Below, piece by piece: positions 12,607 through 23,898 of a stretch of 64,000 nt of DNA. This DNA is from Oscheius onirici. Its lineage: Eukaryota; Nematoda; Chromadorea; Rhabditida; Rhabditidae. The notes under the pieces were generated by a model that was not told where the DNA came from, made no database searches, and was given only the letters and a program-made list of their open reading frames with translations. A program made the translations under genes and the position numbers. Position 1 is the first letter of the stretch. Each line of letters opens with the position of its first letter. The stretch covers positions 7,440,001 through 7,504,000 of the forward strand of contig OW051471.1 in the NCBI GenBank assembly GCA_932521025.1, given 5' to 3'.

Positions 12607-13193
12607 ATGGTAGGTCTATTCGCTGATGTCTCATATTGCAACTCTTAGAAATATCTTCTTCTTTTGTGTCTTGCTTCAACGGTCTCATCCTTCCTCTTTC
12701 CCGGAGGAGGCGGAGGAGGTTGCGGATGTGGTTCGTACTATGAACAATAAAAATAAAAAGTACATATTTAGGAGGAGGTGGCGGAGGAGGCTGCGGTCTT
12801 TCGCTTCCTCGTTTGCCCATGCCTTCCCTCGGATGCTCCCAAATGTGTTTCTCTATTCCCACCTTGAAGTTGCCGTCTCCTTGTGGATGTGGTCGCAAAA
12901 AGCGTGAAGCTGTCGGAGACGAAAAGTGCACAGTCCCCGAGATGTCCGAGATAATCATCAAGGTACATTTCTTTCTCATATTCTCTAAAAAAGAGTTTCA
13001 GAGCTTGAGGAACAACCCGAAAGAGTCGAGAGACAACATCCTCGCCGAAATGAAGGAGAAGTTCGCCGACAGCCGCTACTTGGTCACTTGTGTCGACGGA
13101 CAGACCGACTTCAAGACTTCCGCCAGCAATTTCTGCTCGGCTGGAACAGCAGAACAGACGTGCTTTATCATCGAAGCTGTTGACAAAAACTAA
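12607..13193 (+). CDS. Ground-like (grl) domain secreted protein
   Basis: Extracellular protein of the hedgehog-related 'ground-like' family of nematodes, usually cuticle- or epithelium-associated. The first coding exon is only the ATG itself (12607-12609), followed at once by a 39-bp intron (GTAGGT...TTAG); the next exon continues KYLLLLCLASTVSS, which completes a good signal peptide. A Gly/Cys-rich linker follows, interrupted by a 41-bp intron, then PRLPMPSLGCSQMC and PCGCGRKKREAVG. The C-terminal ground-like domain starts at KCTVPEMSEIIIK and includes TCVDGQTDFKTSASNFC and TCFIIEAVDKN, with cysteines placed as in the family. A TATAAAAG box lies upstream. Confidence 0.8.
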
Positions 13194-14014
13194 ATGATAG
13201 TAATTTATATTTTCTCTTTTGATTGCTCACACATGGAACTCTAATAAATGTTGACACTATTTTGAAAGAGGGTTTCATAAATTGTGTACAACCACATTAC
13301 TGCAACTTTTTGGTATTTGATTCGATTGAACCGCACCTTTCAAAACATGTTTTGCAAACATCCAGTTCTTGTGGTCGATCATTTCTTCAAATTGGATCTG
13401 TCTAAGTCTCTCTAAAACACGTCATATTAGTTGTTAACAGTAACTGATCAGCAATGACCTTGTGTGCGCTTCTTGCCGCAAAAACATGTTCTTATTCCCA
13501 AATGTATGTATTTTGACAAGAAGAACCGGGATCACGTTTGTTTGTGTTATTTTTTACCCGTTTTACGCCCCCTCGTCTGCCTATTTATACCAAGTTGACA
13601 ATTGACAAGTTCACTCCACTTTGAACTATTCCTCCTTCTCCTAAAGATCTTTTATATAGGTTTCTTAAAAATTCTAAAAAACGGAAAATTGTTTCAAATC
13701 AATGTTCAAACATAACTTGCTACCTAACAACTCTTGACTTGCTGCGACGACTCTCCTGGGCATGGAGAAACAAGCAAACAGAGTCAGCCACAGACCATAG
13801 CACCGTAATAGTTTAGATAGATTGAGTCTCGAAACTGGTAATAGAAAGCAACAGTTTCGTATCACACTTTTCAAGATTCCCAGTTTGTTTGTGTCTTTCC
13901 CAGGTAAACACTATAATCTGTTGTTGAAAGCACATTAGTCTTCTGTCTTTTCTTCCCGATGAATGGTATCATTCAGTCCTCCAATCTTTGTTATATTCTT
14001 TCGTTCTTTCAGTT
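13194..14014. other. Intergenic upstream of glutamine synthetase
   Basis: No gene is seen. A 20-base block at 13776-13795 is repeated exactly at 53712-53731 (see findings). A TATTTATACC near 13580 could be a TATA-like element but is far from the next ATG. Confidence 0.4.
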
Positions 14015-15313
14015 ATGGCGGCGAATATTCGGAGTCAATTCTCGACAGACAAGAGCGTTGCTGAACGCTTCATGCAACTGGAGCAGAATGGAAAAGTCCA
14101 GGCAACTTACATCTGGATTGATGGAAGTGGCGAAAATCTGAGATGCAAGACCAAAACTCTCGACTTTGAGCCGAAGAAAGTTGAAGGTAATTTTACCATT
14201 CTGCCGTAGAATGTAAATTTCAGATCTACCCATGTGGAACTTCGACGGTTCGTCCACGAAACAAGCATGTGGAGACGATTCGGACGTCTTCCTGCAGCCC
14301 GTCGCTCTCTACGCGGATCCGTTCAGAAGAGGGAAGAACAAGCTGGTAATGTGCGAAACTCTGGACAAAGAGGGACATCCAACTGCTACCAGTCATCGCA
14401 GAAAATGCAACGAGGCTATGCAAAAGTGCAAAGATCAGCATCCTTGGTTTGGCATGGAACAAGAATATACGCTTTTGGACGTAGACGGCCATCCCTTTGG
14501 CTGGCCCAAAAATGGTTTCCCAGGCCCTCAAGGACCCTACTATTGCGGAGTTGGAGCTAATCGTGTTTATGGAAGAGACATTGTAGAAAGTCACTACAGG
14601 GCTTGTCTTTACGCCGGAATCAACATTTCTGGCACAAACGCCGAAGTCATGCCAGGACAGGTAACCACACAAAAGTCATAAAACAACAATTTTCAGTGGG
14701 AGTTCCAAGTCGGACCCTGTGAAGGAATTCAGATGGGTGACCAATTGTGGGTGGCACGTTTCTTGCTCCATCAAGTAGCTGAAGAGTACGGCGTCATTGC
14801 CTCGCTTGATCCCAAACCAATAAAAGGTTGAGAATTGCTAAATTCGAAATCAAAATCTAATTTCAGGTGATTGGAACGGAGCTGGTTGTCATTGCAACTT
14901 TTCGACGAAGAAGATGCGTGAGAAGGACGGCATCAACGACATCTTGAATGCTATCAACAAACTCAGTCTGGTCCATGCTCAGCACATTGCATACTACGAC
15001 CCTTCGGGTGGAAAAGTATCATTCCTAGTTGCAACAAACTGATAAACAACTTTAGGACAACGAGCGTCGTCTGACCGGTTTGCATGAGACTGCCAAAATT
15101 GATCAGTTCTCCTATGGAGTCGCTTCCAGGGCCAGTTCAGTTCGTATTCCAAGACAGACAGACGAAGACGGATGTGGCTATCTGGAGGACAGAAGACCCA
15201 GCTCCAACTGTGACCCCTATCTCGTAACGAGTGCCATGGTCAGAACCATCTGTCTCGAGTCGGACGACGACAGAAAGTTTAGCAAGATGTACATTCCCTC
15301 ACCCATTCGCTAA
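14015..15313 (+). CDS. Glutamine synthetase
   Basis: Cytosolic enzyme joining glutamate and ammonia with ATP to make glutamine. The start is [14 protein letters not shown], immediately after a TTCTTTCAG|TT acceptor typical of trans-splicing. Family signatures are complete: [11 protein letters not shown] in the beta-grasp domain, the catalytic-domain motif [41 protein letters not shown], the ATP-binding-region block [15 protein letters not shown], then RRLTGLHET and [16 protein letters not shown]. It ends MYIPSPIR. Length (about 370 residues) matches eukaryotic GS-II enzymes. Four introns of roughly 37-45 bp interrupt it. Metal- and substrate-binding Glu residues sit in the expected motifs, so it should be active. 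Confidence 0.95.
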
Positions 15314-16542
15314 ATCATTTTTCAATTTGAACAATGTACATTTAATTAAACCAAGTCTTCATGCACAAAAGATGTTCGATCAGTAATCTGACTGTTCTCC
15401 GCTTGGCGGCAAACAGTCTACACCCGCGCAGCTACCAAATGAGGAAACATTTGTCAAACGTTTTTGCAGTTTGCCCAGGACGTGTGTTTTGTGCTCTTTC
15501 CGGTGAAGCTATTTTTACCATTGTGCAAACTTGTGCTCTCGAATTCTATGTGAAAGTGAATAATAATACTTTACAAGTTAACAGCCCACACACCTAGAAA
15601 ACAGTCAGCAATTGTAAATGCTGACATTTGTGTTTGTACATTTTGTTCCATAAATGGACTTAGGGTATTCGATGAAGAGATTGTTTAATGTAGAGCTTCT
15701 TTTCTTTTCAATCAGACTTTTCCGAATAGGCGTTTCATGTTGGTACATGTGCACCAACAAGGAACTAAAGCCAATCGAAAACCGAAAATCAGAAAGCATC
15801 GTGGAGTATTTGAACAGCTACTATACAATAAGTGTTATTTCCACTCTACCCTCGCAATAGACAGCTGGATAAAGACAGTTTTATTTGAGGACAAAATGTG
15901 ACCTCCGGCACGTTTTTAGAGTAAATAGCAATTAATTTCCGGCTAAAGTTAGGAAATGTAAATGCAAGCTACAATTCACTTTATATTTCTCCCAGGTCTG
16001 TGTGTGTGTCTGTGCCTGAAGCTCTAATTGAGGATAAGGAGGGGAGCTTTGTGCGCAAGTTAGTTTTTAACAAGTCACGACAGGAAAAGCAAGTGCTCGA
16101 AGTGTTCTAACGACTGGCAGTTTCTTACTGGGACTGTGACTGGAACAGAGTGACAAGGGGGAGAAGGGAAGGGTAACTAGGGCTGAGGCTGTGACAGAGC
16201 GAGGTGAAAGGGAAGACAAGGAACCTCTAACATTAGCCCTGGAAGGGTGTTGCCAACCTTATGTTTGAAGACAAATGTCAAAATTAGGCAAATATCTGTA
16301 TTTCAGCTACACCATACTATGCACAGCATCAGTTTCGTCATGTTGTAGCAATTTTTTTTTTCAAATTCGCACTTTGTTTTGAAAACGGTGTTACTAGATC
16401 GTGAGACCACAAAATTGTGGGAAAACATTGAGCAAAAAACAAAATCTTGAAAGTTCTCGTGAGTTGCAAGGGACATTTATTATTCTATTCTGTGTACACC
16501 TGAGCGGAAGAGCTTGGTAACTACAAGGCTTTGGCCTTCTTC
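15314..16542. other. Intergenic, no gene recognised
   Basis: About 1.2 kb between convergent genes. Weak short frames at 15361-15597 and 15654-15860 have no motif. The stretch 16005-16055 resembles 3486-3540. A purine-rich block (GGGGGAGAAGGGAAGGG) lies near 16158. Confidence 0.4.
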
Positions 16543-18115
16543 CTAGCTGACCGATGGAGTGCATTGGAACGTGTTCATCGTAGCGTTGACTGTTTTAAGA
16601 TATCCGTCGGCACACGATTGACGAGGATGCAGGCAGACATCAAAACCACATGCTGATGGTCCATAGAAAGAACCTCTGAAGTTTGATTCATCAATTATGT
16701 TTTGAAGCATTTCATACGTGCATTTCGAGCCAATTGGACAAAATCTTCTAGATTCTACCGTACCGAAAGCACCACATGTGTCGTTACAAGGTCTTCCGGT
16801 AATGGGTTGCCAAGATGTCCACGTTCCGGCACTCTAAACAATTAAGTTTTAATCAAAAATCTGTCGAGGTTTACGTAGTTGGGCCGTACAGAAAGACAGA
16901 TACTGGCACCATCATACGAAATCACATTGACAGCAGAGCCACAACAAGCGGTTCCTGTCGCGCACGCCATGCCACCACAGACCTCAGTTTGAGTGCTGTT
17001 ACCACTGAAAATGTTGATTGCAAAATAGTTTAAGTATTCTGACGTGCATGGACAACCATAGCCTTCGCTTCCACACGTCCTGGTTCTTGTTCTTGTTCCG
17101 CACAGGCCACATGTTGCGGTACAGGTAGTCCAAGACGACCAGGCGTTCCATAGACCTTCGGTTGCTACAATTCTCCAATCGAGGTTTCAAAATGAACTCT
17201 TACAAGGACAGAGAGCGGTCTTATTCAGTGTGATTCCGTGGTAGATGTCTGTGCATAGACTTGTGACGTTGACAGTTGTCTTGTTGAAGCTCACACAGCA
17301 CTCTGAAATGGGCTATGAATTCAAAAGTACGGTTTGTCAATTCACCTGTTGTTCGACCAACACAAGGCACTCGGTTACACGGCTGCAATTCCCATGTATT
17401 GCCGCTGAAAAGATGATTCAGTTCACGTGATTTCACGAGCAACATACACACATGGACAGCTGTATCCAGTAGTCAGACAAGTTCTTGTTCTGTTCATTTT
17501 GCCACAAGCACCGCAAGTATCAGTACAAGTACCGGCATTCACCCATTCTCCCCACATTCCTCCAATTGGACAAGATGCGCACGCGACAGCCGGAGCAGGA
17601 GTAGTGGTACAGGTTACATTCTCAGTCTGAAGAAAATTTATACCTTTAAATGTGTCCGAGTTACCGGTGCTACGCACTTGAAGACACTGCAGACCACAGC
17701 CAGCGCTTTTCCAGTGGCACATGTGTAGTTTCTTGGGTAGTAACACGGAGTATTGTCACACGGAACAACATCAGTTGTTACTCCGCTGAAAATGAGATTA
17801 TTGTTTTGTTTTCAGCCAACATCAAACTGTTGTTTGTTTGGAAACTCACGTGCATGGACAGCCTCCTTCTCCCGTGTCACTAAGACAGGTCCTGGTTCTT
17901 GTCATGTTGCCAGCTCCTTAACAATTATATTTCTTGAGATGTACAAAAAACTCACCACCACAGTAGTCATAGCATGTGGATAGATTCCCGACCCATTCGG
18001 ACCATGTTCCGCCTGGAGCACAGCACTGAGAATGCACTCCCTGAAGCGGACTACAGTCGAGTCCCAGAGAGCTTTTTACCTGAAGGAAGGCAGTGAGGAT
18101 GATGAAGGCAATCAT
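16543..18115 (-). CDS. Secreted thrombospondin type-1 repeat protein
   Basis: Predicted extracellular matrix or adhesion protein. A signal peptide (MIAFIILTAFLQVKSSLG) leads, followed by four TSP1-like repeats: GGTWSEWVGNLSTCYDYCGG, GGMWGEWVNAGTCTDTCG, GLWNAWSSWTTCTATCG and AGTWTSWQPITGRPCNDTCG. Each of the first three is followed by a basic MTRTRTC/MNRTRTC/RTRTRTC strand and then GCPCT or SCPC, as in TSP1 modules. Between repeats are other Cys-rich spacers with CATGKALAVVC and CCVSFNKTTVNVTSLC patterns. The model has nine or so exons with introns of about 37-65 bp. A TTTAAATAG sequence lies about 40 bp upstream on the minus strand. I do not recognise a named orthologue. Confidence 0.75.
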
Positions 18116-18389
18116 CGTTTTTCTGTCCTCTGTACTCGCTACGCTGCCTATTTAAAGCAATCAGCCTGCTCTCAAAAGGCCAAACAACATTACAGACGGC
18201 TGAGCAAATGTGTGATACATTCTACAGCTCCGGAAGTACCGGCGGAAAAAAGTGTGCTCGTTCTATTTCCATACGGCTTCGTTTCTTTCGGATGATCGAT
18301 GAGCAGGAGAGGGAGAGACGGCTGTTCGTAATTAAGCTTTTTGGGCTCTCAATTAGAAGGAGAGAAACAAACAGAATTTTAGCTGCAAC

Positions 18390-18958
18390 ATGTCCATCTT
18401 CTTTCTGGCTTTTCTTATCGGAATAGTCGGTGCCTATGAACAAGTAGGTTACTTTCAAAAAAATTTTATTTTAAAATTGATTTAGTCCGTGGGTGTACTG
18501 GTCCGTTTTATCTGTGGGAGTAATATTGAGAACTCAAAAGAGGCGATTCTCTACAGTTCCGAAGAAACATTGGGTTTGTTTGATGATTGAATTCGTCAAG
18601 ATCTGACAATTAGATCAGTGTATAAATATAATTTTAGAAGAAAACAAGATGACAAGTGCTCTCACAGACTCGGAAGGCAACCTGAACATTAGTGGTTCTA
18701 TTGATTCCGCTCAAAGGATCAAACCCAGTCTCGTTTTTCAGCACACTTGCGACATTTCTCCTGAGGTAAATTTGAGGTTGAACAAAGGAGAAAAAGTTTT
18801 AGAGTGATTGTTACGTATTGCTAACAATTTACGTCCCAGACGACTTTATTTTCGAAGGTGGACTGAATTCGATTTATGAATACTACAACATCAGCCTTGT
18901 AAACTTGCAAAACACTGTTTTCCCTGATAATTTTAAAATAAGCAAAGTCTGTCCTTGA
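18390..18958 (+). CDS. Transthyretin-like (TTL) family secreted protein
   Basis: Nematode transthyretin-related secreted protein; family members are small beta-sandwich proteins, one of which bridges apoptotic cells in C. elegans, but this one's role is unknown. Signal peptide MSIFFLAFLIGIVGAYE; ATG follows a TTTTAG|CTGCAAC acceptor. The TTL signature is visible as GVLVRFICGSN, then AILYSSEET, ALTDSEGNLNISGSI and RIKPSLVFQHTCDI, then IYVPDDFIFEGG. Four exons, introns 37-67 bp. A cysteine pair in the ICG and HTC positions is retained. Length is about 140 residues, normal for the family. Confidence 0.75.
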
Positions 18959-19236
18959 ATTAATAAAATTTCTATGGCTATCTTTCACTTCAGAGAGTAA
19001 AGTTCTTCAAAGTTCAAAAAAAAAGTATATTTTGAATGAAAGGCATCCCCCTCGTTGACACCTGCTATAGACAGCAGTCTGGCTGTGTCGTACAACATTT
19101 TGATCTGTCATAAATTAACCGATGTCCAACGGGCCATCGTAAAGTGGTGACAGCACGTGGCCGCAACATTTTGACTTACGCTTGTTTCATCTTTTTCGCC
19201 TTGACGTGATTTAGCTAAACACGATTTCAGACATCC

Positions 19237-19551
19237 ATGAAGTCAACATTTCTCATAATGGTTCTTTTTATGTTACTGGTTTCACTGTCCAGCTGTGCAA
19301 GATCGTCGAAAGGCAAAGAGTTTCCTCGTAAGTTCAGTTCAGTCTCTATTCTCCATTCCATTCTAGTCAACTTCTGTCTCAACAATTGTTCACATCGAGG
19401 AGATTGTATTCAAGAAGGCGACCGTTTTGTGTGCAAGTGCTTCGGACGCTACATGTCCCCCGATTGCAAAACAAGAGCCACAACTCTCTCAAGTTCTACT
19501 ATCTTAGTTCAAACATCTTCGACAATCATTTTATGGCTATTAATTCATTGA
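19237..19551 (+). CDS. Small secreted EGF-like protein, possibly GPI-anchored
   Basis: ATG at 19237 follows a TTTCAG|ACATCC acceptor. An N-terminal signal peptide (MKSTFLIMVLFMLLVSLSSC) is followed by one EGF-like module, FCLNNCSHRGDC then FVCKCFGRYMSPDC, giving six cysteines in EGF order. A 39-bp GT...TTCTAG stretch (19330-19368 region) is probably an intron that happens to be readable, which would join KEFP to LNFCLNNC. The last 20 or so residues (TSSTIILWLLIH) are hydrophobic and end at the stop, as in a GPI signal or tail anchor. Mature protein would be about 60 residues. No named family member recognised. Confidence 0.6.
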   Translation: MKSTFLIMVLFMLLVSLSSCARSSKGKEFPRKFSSVSILHSILVNFCLNNCSHRGDCIQEGDRFVCKCFGRYMSPDCKTRATTLSSSTILVQTSSTIILWLLIH

Positions 19552-19614
19552 ACCTTTGTTCTTTCTCTAAATTTGCAGATGGAAAGAAATTCTTAATAAT
19601 TTTATTCAAAATGT

Positions 19615-20373
19615 TCATAATCCATACTGAGTAGAGAGAGCAACATTTCCGATCTCTTGGTCTCCCTCGTAGACGCCTATTTCCACATGATAGCTACCCT
19701 AAAATAACCAAAATATTTCAAGAGAGCAAAATAAACAACCTTGATCCAGTCAACAATCCTTCCGATGAGGAAAATCTGCGGAGAGGGAGGCAATTCCATG
19801 GTCGGCTTCAATCCGATGTTCTCCTCTAACTTTTCGGCTGAAAGTGACCGACCGTCGGCAAATGCTTGAGCCAGAGTTGTGGGAATGTAGTCGACTACTC
19901 GATAGGTACTGAAAAGTTTGTTTCTTCTCTAAAAATTAATCGTACCAGTAAGAGTTCAGTACAAAGAAGAAGGCGTCGCCCTTGTGGCAGATTGTTTTTC
20001 CGTTTCTGGTAAGAGTCAATCGGATAAATGTATTCTCCACGTCAAATTTTCGCATTAGTTGAAGGGTTCCTAAACGTTTATTATAAAAGAGAAATAACTG
20101 GAACTACCATTGGAGATTTTGACATATCCAGGCTGCAGAACATTCGGCTGTCTATCGTAACAGGAAGGTTTCCTCTCAACGTCATATGTGAACAGAGTAA
20201 CATTTCTGACTGTTAGGGGAAACGAATCTGAATATACGAGTTGAGATGAACAATGGCAACAAACCATCTGTATTCGTAACTTTTACAACATTTGTAACCT
20301 CGTCAATACATGAAGCTTGACAAGAGATAATGAGTCCAAGAGCAATTGGCAGAAAGACTAGACGCTTGGTCAT
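19615..20373 (-). CDS. Secreted protein, possible ML/GM2-activator-like lipid binder
   Basis: Signal peptide MTKRLVFLPIALGLIISCQA, then a domain of about 165 residues in five exons with 37-43-bp introns. Seen strands include PLTVRNVTLFTYDVERKPSC, LQPGYVKISNGTLQLMRKF, GKTICHKGDAFFFVLNSYC and a C-terminal strand WIKGSYHVEIGVYEGDQEIG. The layout (Cys after signal, a beta-rich core, and the final G-Y-H/R-V-E-x-V then a short turn and I-G-N) resembles GM2-activator and ML-domain lipid-binding proteins, but I assign this by pattern only. It converges tail-to-tail with the EGF gene, 64 bp apart. If not ML, it is an unrecognised nematode secreted protein; the coding model itself is firmer than the family. 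Confidence 0.55.
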
Positions 20374-20927
20374 CTAAAATAAACAACTCGGGCTTAAGTG
20401 CGAAGTGGGAAACGAGCACGAAAACAAGAGGGCGAGAAGAGAAAACACACGAATATTCAAATGGACGTTATGAAAAAGGAGGTTGTCTGGAAAGCAAAGT
20501 TGGGGATCAAATAAGGTGGCATCGCTTTCGACCTGTGATGGACAATGGCCATCTGCTGTTTTTTAATTGTTTGCACATATGATTCGAAGGGTTATCGATG
20601 GACACTATCTTGACAGGCTATTAGCCATATAATACAGAGAAATCGAGCAACTGTGATAGATATTGGGGAGGGTCACAACTGTCGAACATCATCGTAGAAA
20701 CTATCATCTACAGCACATCGATCAGCGGGTTTGGATAGACAGAAATTTTGATTTTGGTCTTTGATATGTTAGACGTCTTGACGAGAAAAAAAAGCTTTTA
20801 TTATAAGCACAATAGTCATGTTTCTGTCCACTGTGCAGGATTTCTGTCAGTGTAAGTCCTGCTCCTTTGGTTGGACGTACTGGCAAATGTAACCTTCTTT
20901 AATTCAGTCTGGAATTTCAGCAGATTT
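20374..20927. other. Intergenic
   Basis: Upstream of the ML-like gene and downstream of the str/srj array. No gene or repeat recognised. Confidence 0.4.
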
Positions 20928-22021
20928 CTATACGCAACGCTCGTTTATTACCTTGATTCCCAACAACTTCAAAAGCCCATTTCTGTACTCGCTGATGTAA
21001 ATAAACATCAGAAATGGATCGACGATCTGAGCTACTGACATTCCTGCTCCGATGTATTCCATAGCCTGGCCGACAGTTATTCCTAGTAGAGAACACGAGG
21101 TGATGATGAGAATTGGAAAACCGTTGAATACAAACGGGAAACTCAGCTATGAATTAAGTTAGAATAGCTAAAAAGATTCAAACCTGCAGTAGAAGAAGAG
21201 TGAATATGCGTTTCTCGTGTCGTTTCCTGGATGAATCATCTAGTTCTCTCAACGCTTTCAGTATTTTCTTGATACAGACGGCTTCGATTACAACTGTGGT
21301 TGTTACAACTGAAGTGTAGCAGAGGTTACAAATGACTGGAGGCAAGTAAAATCCTCCTTCAGGCAACTAAAAAACGTTTACTAGACTAACTTTCAACTTA
21401 CCAAAAGTGGTCCTCCAACGTAGGCAAAATCCTCGGCTGTCTGGTTCAGTTTATCCTGATAGAGATCTTTGTAAAGCTCATTCACGTAATCATTTGGGCA
21501 AATCTCCACAATTGTGTAAGCAAGAACTAATAGGGCTACTATAGAAATGAGTAGGACGAGAGAAAACCTCCATTTTGACTTGAACAACGTCCCAACAAAC
21601 CCTCTAAAATATTGTTTTAATTAGAAAAAGAACCTTTGGTAACCCGCAAAGAATGGAATAGCGATACATGAAAGAAATACAGATGACGATGAGATTCTGA
21701 GCGAATGTCAGCGTGAAAACGACCACAGCGAGCATTCGAATCGAGAACGGGAAGTAGTCTATGGTGCTGTAGAAGGCGTAGCCTCCAGGAAACGAGTGGA
21801 ATGTCTGAGATAAATTTCTTTGATTGTAATAAAAGACTTACCGGAAGGGCAATGACTTGTGATGAGCTGTACATCAAAGCTGTGAAGCTGTACAACAAAA
21901 GAAGATATTTGTAGTGACCGAGACTTTTGGACGAGAAGAAGAAAATGACTGGGATCAGAAGTAGGTTCAAGAAGCAAGCTGTACATCCGGAGACGAGTGA
22001 GATCCAAGAGTGTAGTCTCAT
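20928..22021 (-). CDS. 7TM chemoreceptor, str/srj family, copy 1
   Basis: Predicted chemosensory GPCR. Start MRLHSWISLVSG. The str/srj hallmarks are GHYKYLLLLYSF before TM2, ALPTFHSF, and a CISFMYRYSILC motif at the end of TM3. A large extracellular loop carries ICPNDYVNELYKDL and FAYVGGPLL. The TM6-TM7 region ends with GMSVAQIVDPFLMFIYISEYR and a tail GLLKLLGIKVINERCV. Five introns, 36-41 bp, GT-AG. Compared with the two neighbours every block is present and open. A late GTAATA after GIKV could be an unused donor. Confidence 0.8.
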
Positions 22022-22412
22022 GGCTGGAATAAATTGAACTGTAGGTGAGGAAACGGGAAATTTGAGGAAACCAATTGGGAAATACGTTATTTCCCTGGTC
22101 TTTAGTAGGGTAGAGTTCTGGTTATTCTAGAAAGAATTGAACTTTAAATCAACAGAATCGGTAAGAAGTTGCTTCGAAGAAATGGGCATGGTGTATTAAA
22201 AATTGCACCTGTAAAAGTAATCAGAGCCATCGATCATGTGTTGAGTAAGAAAATGTTTTTGAGAAGAGCTATTGGAACGAGCTTTTATTATTGAAGATCT
22301 GCTAGAAAGAGAGTTTCTTTTATGAATTGATACTTGGTAAAGTTTTGTGACCACTGAATATAGCTCCTTGCAATTACGCAATAGAAAAGCAACAGAAAAC
22401 AATTTATTCGCA
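22022..22412. other. Intergenic between str/srj copies 1 and 2
   Basis: Shared upstream/downstream flank, AT-rich; no gene seen. Confidence 0.4.
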
Positions 22413-23605
22413 TTATGTTTCCTCATTTGTTAGGATGGGATGCTTGGTGATCCGAAGCAGAGACAATTCTTCCAGAATGATGGGAGATCGTATTCCTCTG
22501 AAAAAACTTGTTCGTAAAATAAAATATAAAACCTTGGGAGGAAGTGACTTCACCATTTGGCAGAACGCTCGCCGGTAGTCTCCGATAAAAGAAAAAACAA
22601 GAATTGGATCGAGGACTTGAGCAACGGACATGATTGCTCCAAGAAGCTGAGGAAGCTCTCCAGTCGGTAAATTGAGTGCGGCTGTAAAGTAGACGAACAT
22701 GAGAGGAGTTCCGTTGAATATGAATGGAACGAGGGCCTGAAAGGGATATTTTTGCTTAACTTTTTATACCTGTAAAATGAGTAAAGTAAACAATTTCTTC
22801 TGAACTTTAATAGTTGCCGTCCATTGTGTGGCCAATTTGAAAGTCTTGACCATTTTGACGATACAATAACATTCGATGGCAGCAGTGCAAAAGGTGAGAG
22901 TGGAATAGGCTATGACAACGTTAACTAGACGCCAATAAGCTCTACCAGAACCTAGCTGAAGTAAATCGTCATGTTTGAATGAAATTTTTTACAAAGATTG
23001 GACCACCGATGTAAGAATATTGTGTAGTGTCCATTCCAAGGAAGTTCAAAGACTCGTTTCGGAAGTGTTTGTCCACAAACTTGTTGGGAGTGATATCGAG
23101 AATAGCTTTCACCAGGGTACACATGATCAAAAAAGTTGTTAGGAGCATGAAAATGAGCCGTTTTCCAGGTTTGAAGTAGGCGAGAATATGGGGCCTGAAA
23201 CCTTTAAAACCGAGAAGAGAACTCACTTGCACAGAACACCATATCGATAGAGAAACGACAGACAGACTACGATTTCGATCAGAGCAAATGTCGAAGCAAA
23301 AGCAGCTATTGATATGGTTTGAGTGAGACGAGAAGTATAAGTCACGGTACTGTGGAAGAGGTAGCCCTCACTGAAGACGTGGAACGTCTAAAGAACAACA
23401 TATTTTAAAATTGAGCTGAAAATACTGGAAGAGCAACGAGCTGAGAGGCGGTGTAAATAACCGATGTGAATGTGTAGACGAGGAAGAGATACTTGTAGTT
23501 TCCGATTATTTGCGATGAGCAGAACAAAATCACTGGAAGTAGGAGAATGTTAAGGACGAGGGCGAGAAATCCGGAGACGAAGCTGATCCAACTGAAGACG
23601 TCCAT
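22413..23605 (-). CDS. 7TM chemoreceptor, str/srj family, copy 2
   Basis: Intact second copy. Start MDVFSWISFVSG. Conserved pieces: GNYKYLFLVYTF, ASQLVALP, VVCLSFLYRYGVLC, ITPNKFVDKHFRNESL, YIGGPIF, QKKLFTLLILQ at the base of TM6, and GAIMSVAQVLDPILVFSFI in TM7, with a tail containing REYR-like GDYRRAFCQM. Introns of 24-43 bp were placed; the one after VLCK is ambiguous because two acceptors (AAAG and TTTCAG) lie close together, the second giving a 32-bp intron. Ends ...HPILTNEET. Function inferred from family. Confidence 0.78.
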
Positions 23606-23898
23606 ATGCTTTCGGTTATTGCCGAGATCACTCCTGACAGGGCTCTATAGAAATAGGAACAAGACAAATAATTTACTGAGCAATGTCGGTGAGAAGATGG
23701 TACGAGAAACTTATAAACAACTGTTTTTATAATATGAAACGTCAAGGCATGACTTTGAATCATGTACGGACAGACACTTTTTACTTGTCTTTCAGGATGT
23801 TCTTAAAGTGCAAAGTCTATGGATGAGATGATATGTATTCTTGATTTCTTGGGGACGAGTTCTGTTGTCCTATTGTAGACGCGTAGTTGACTCTCGTA

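Noticed and set aside
12476-12979. 167-codon minus frame with a Pro run
   Set aside because: It is the shadow of the Gly-rich ground-like exons on the other strand.
14226-14672. 148-codon minus frame
   Set aside because: Antisense shadow of glutamine synthetase.
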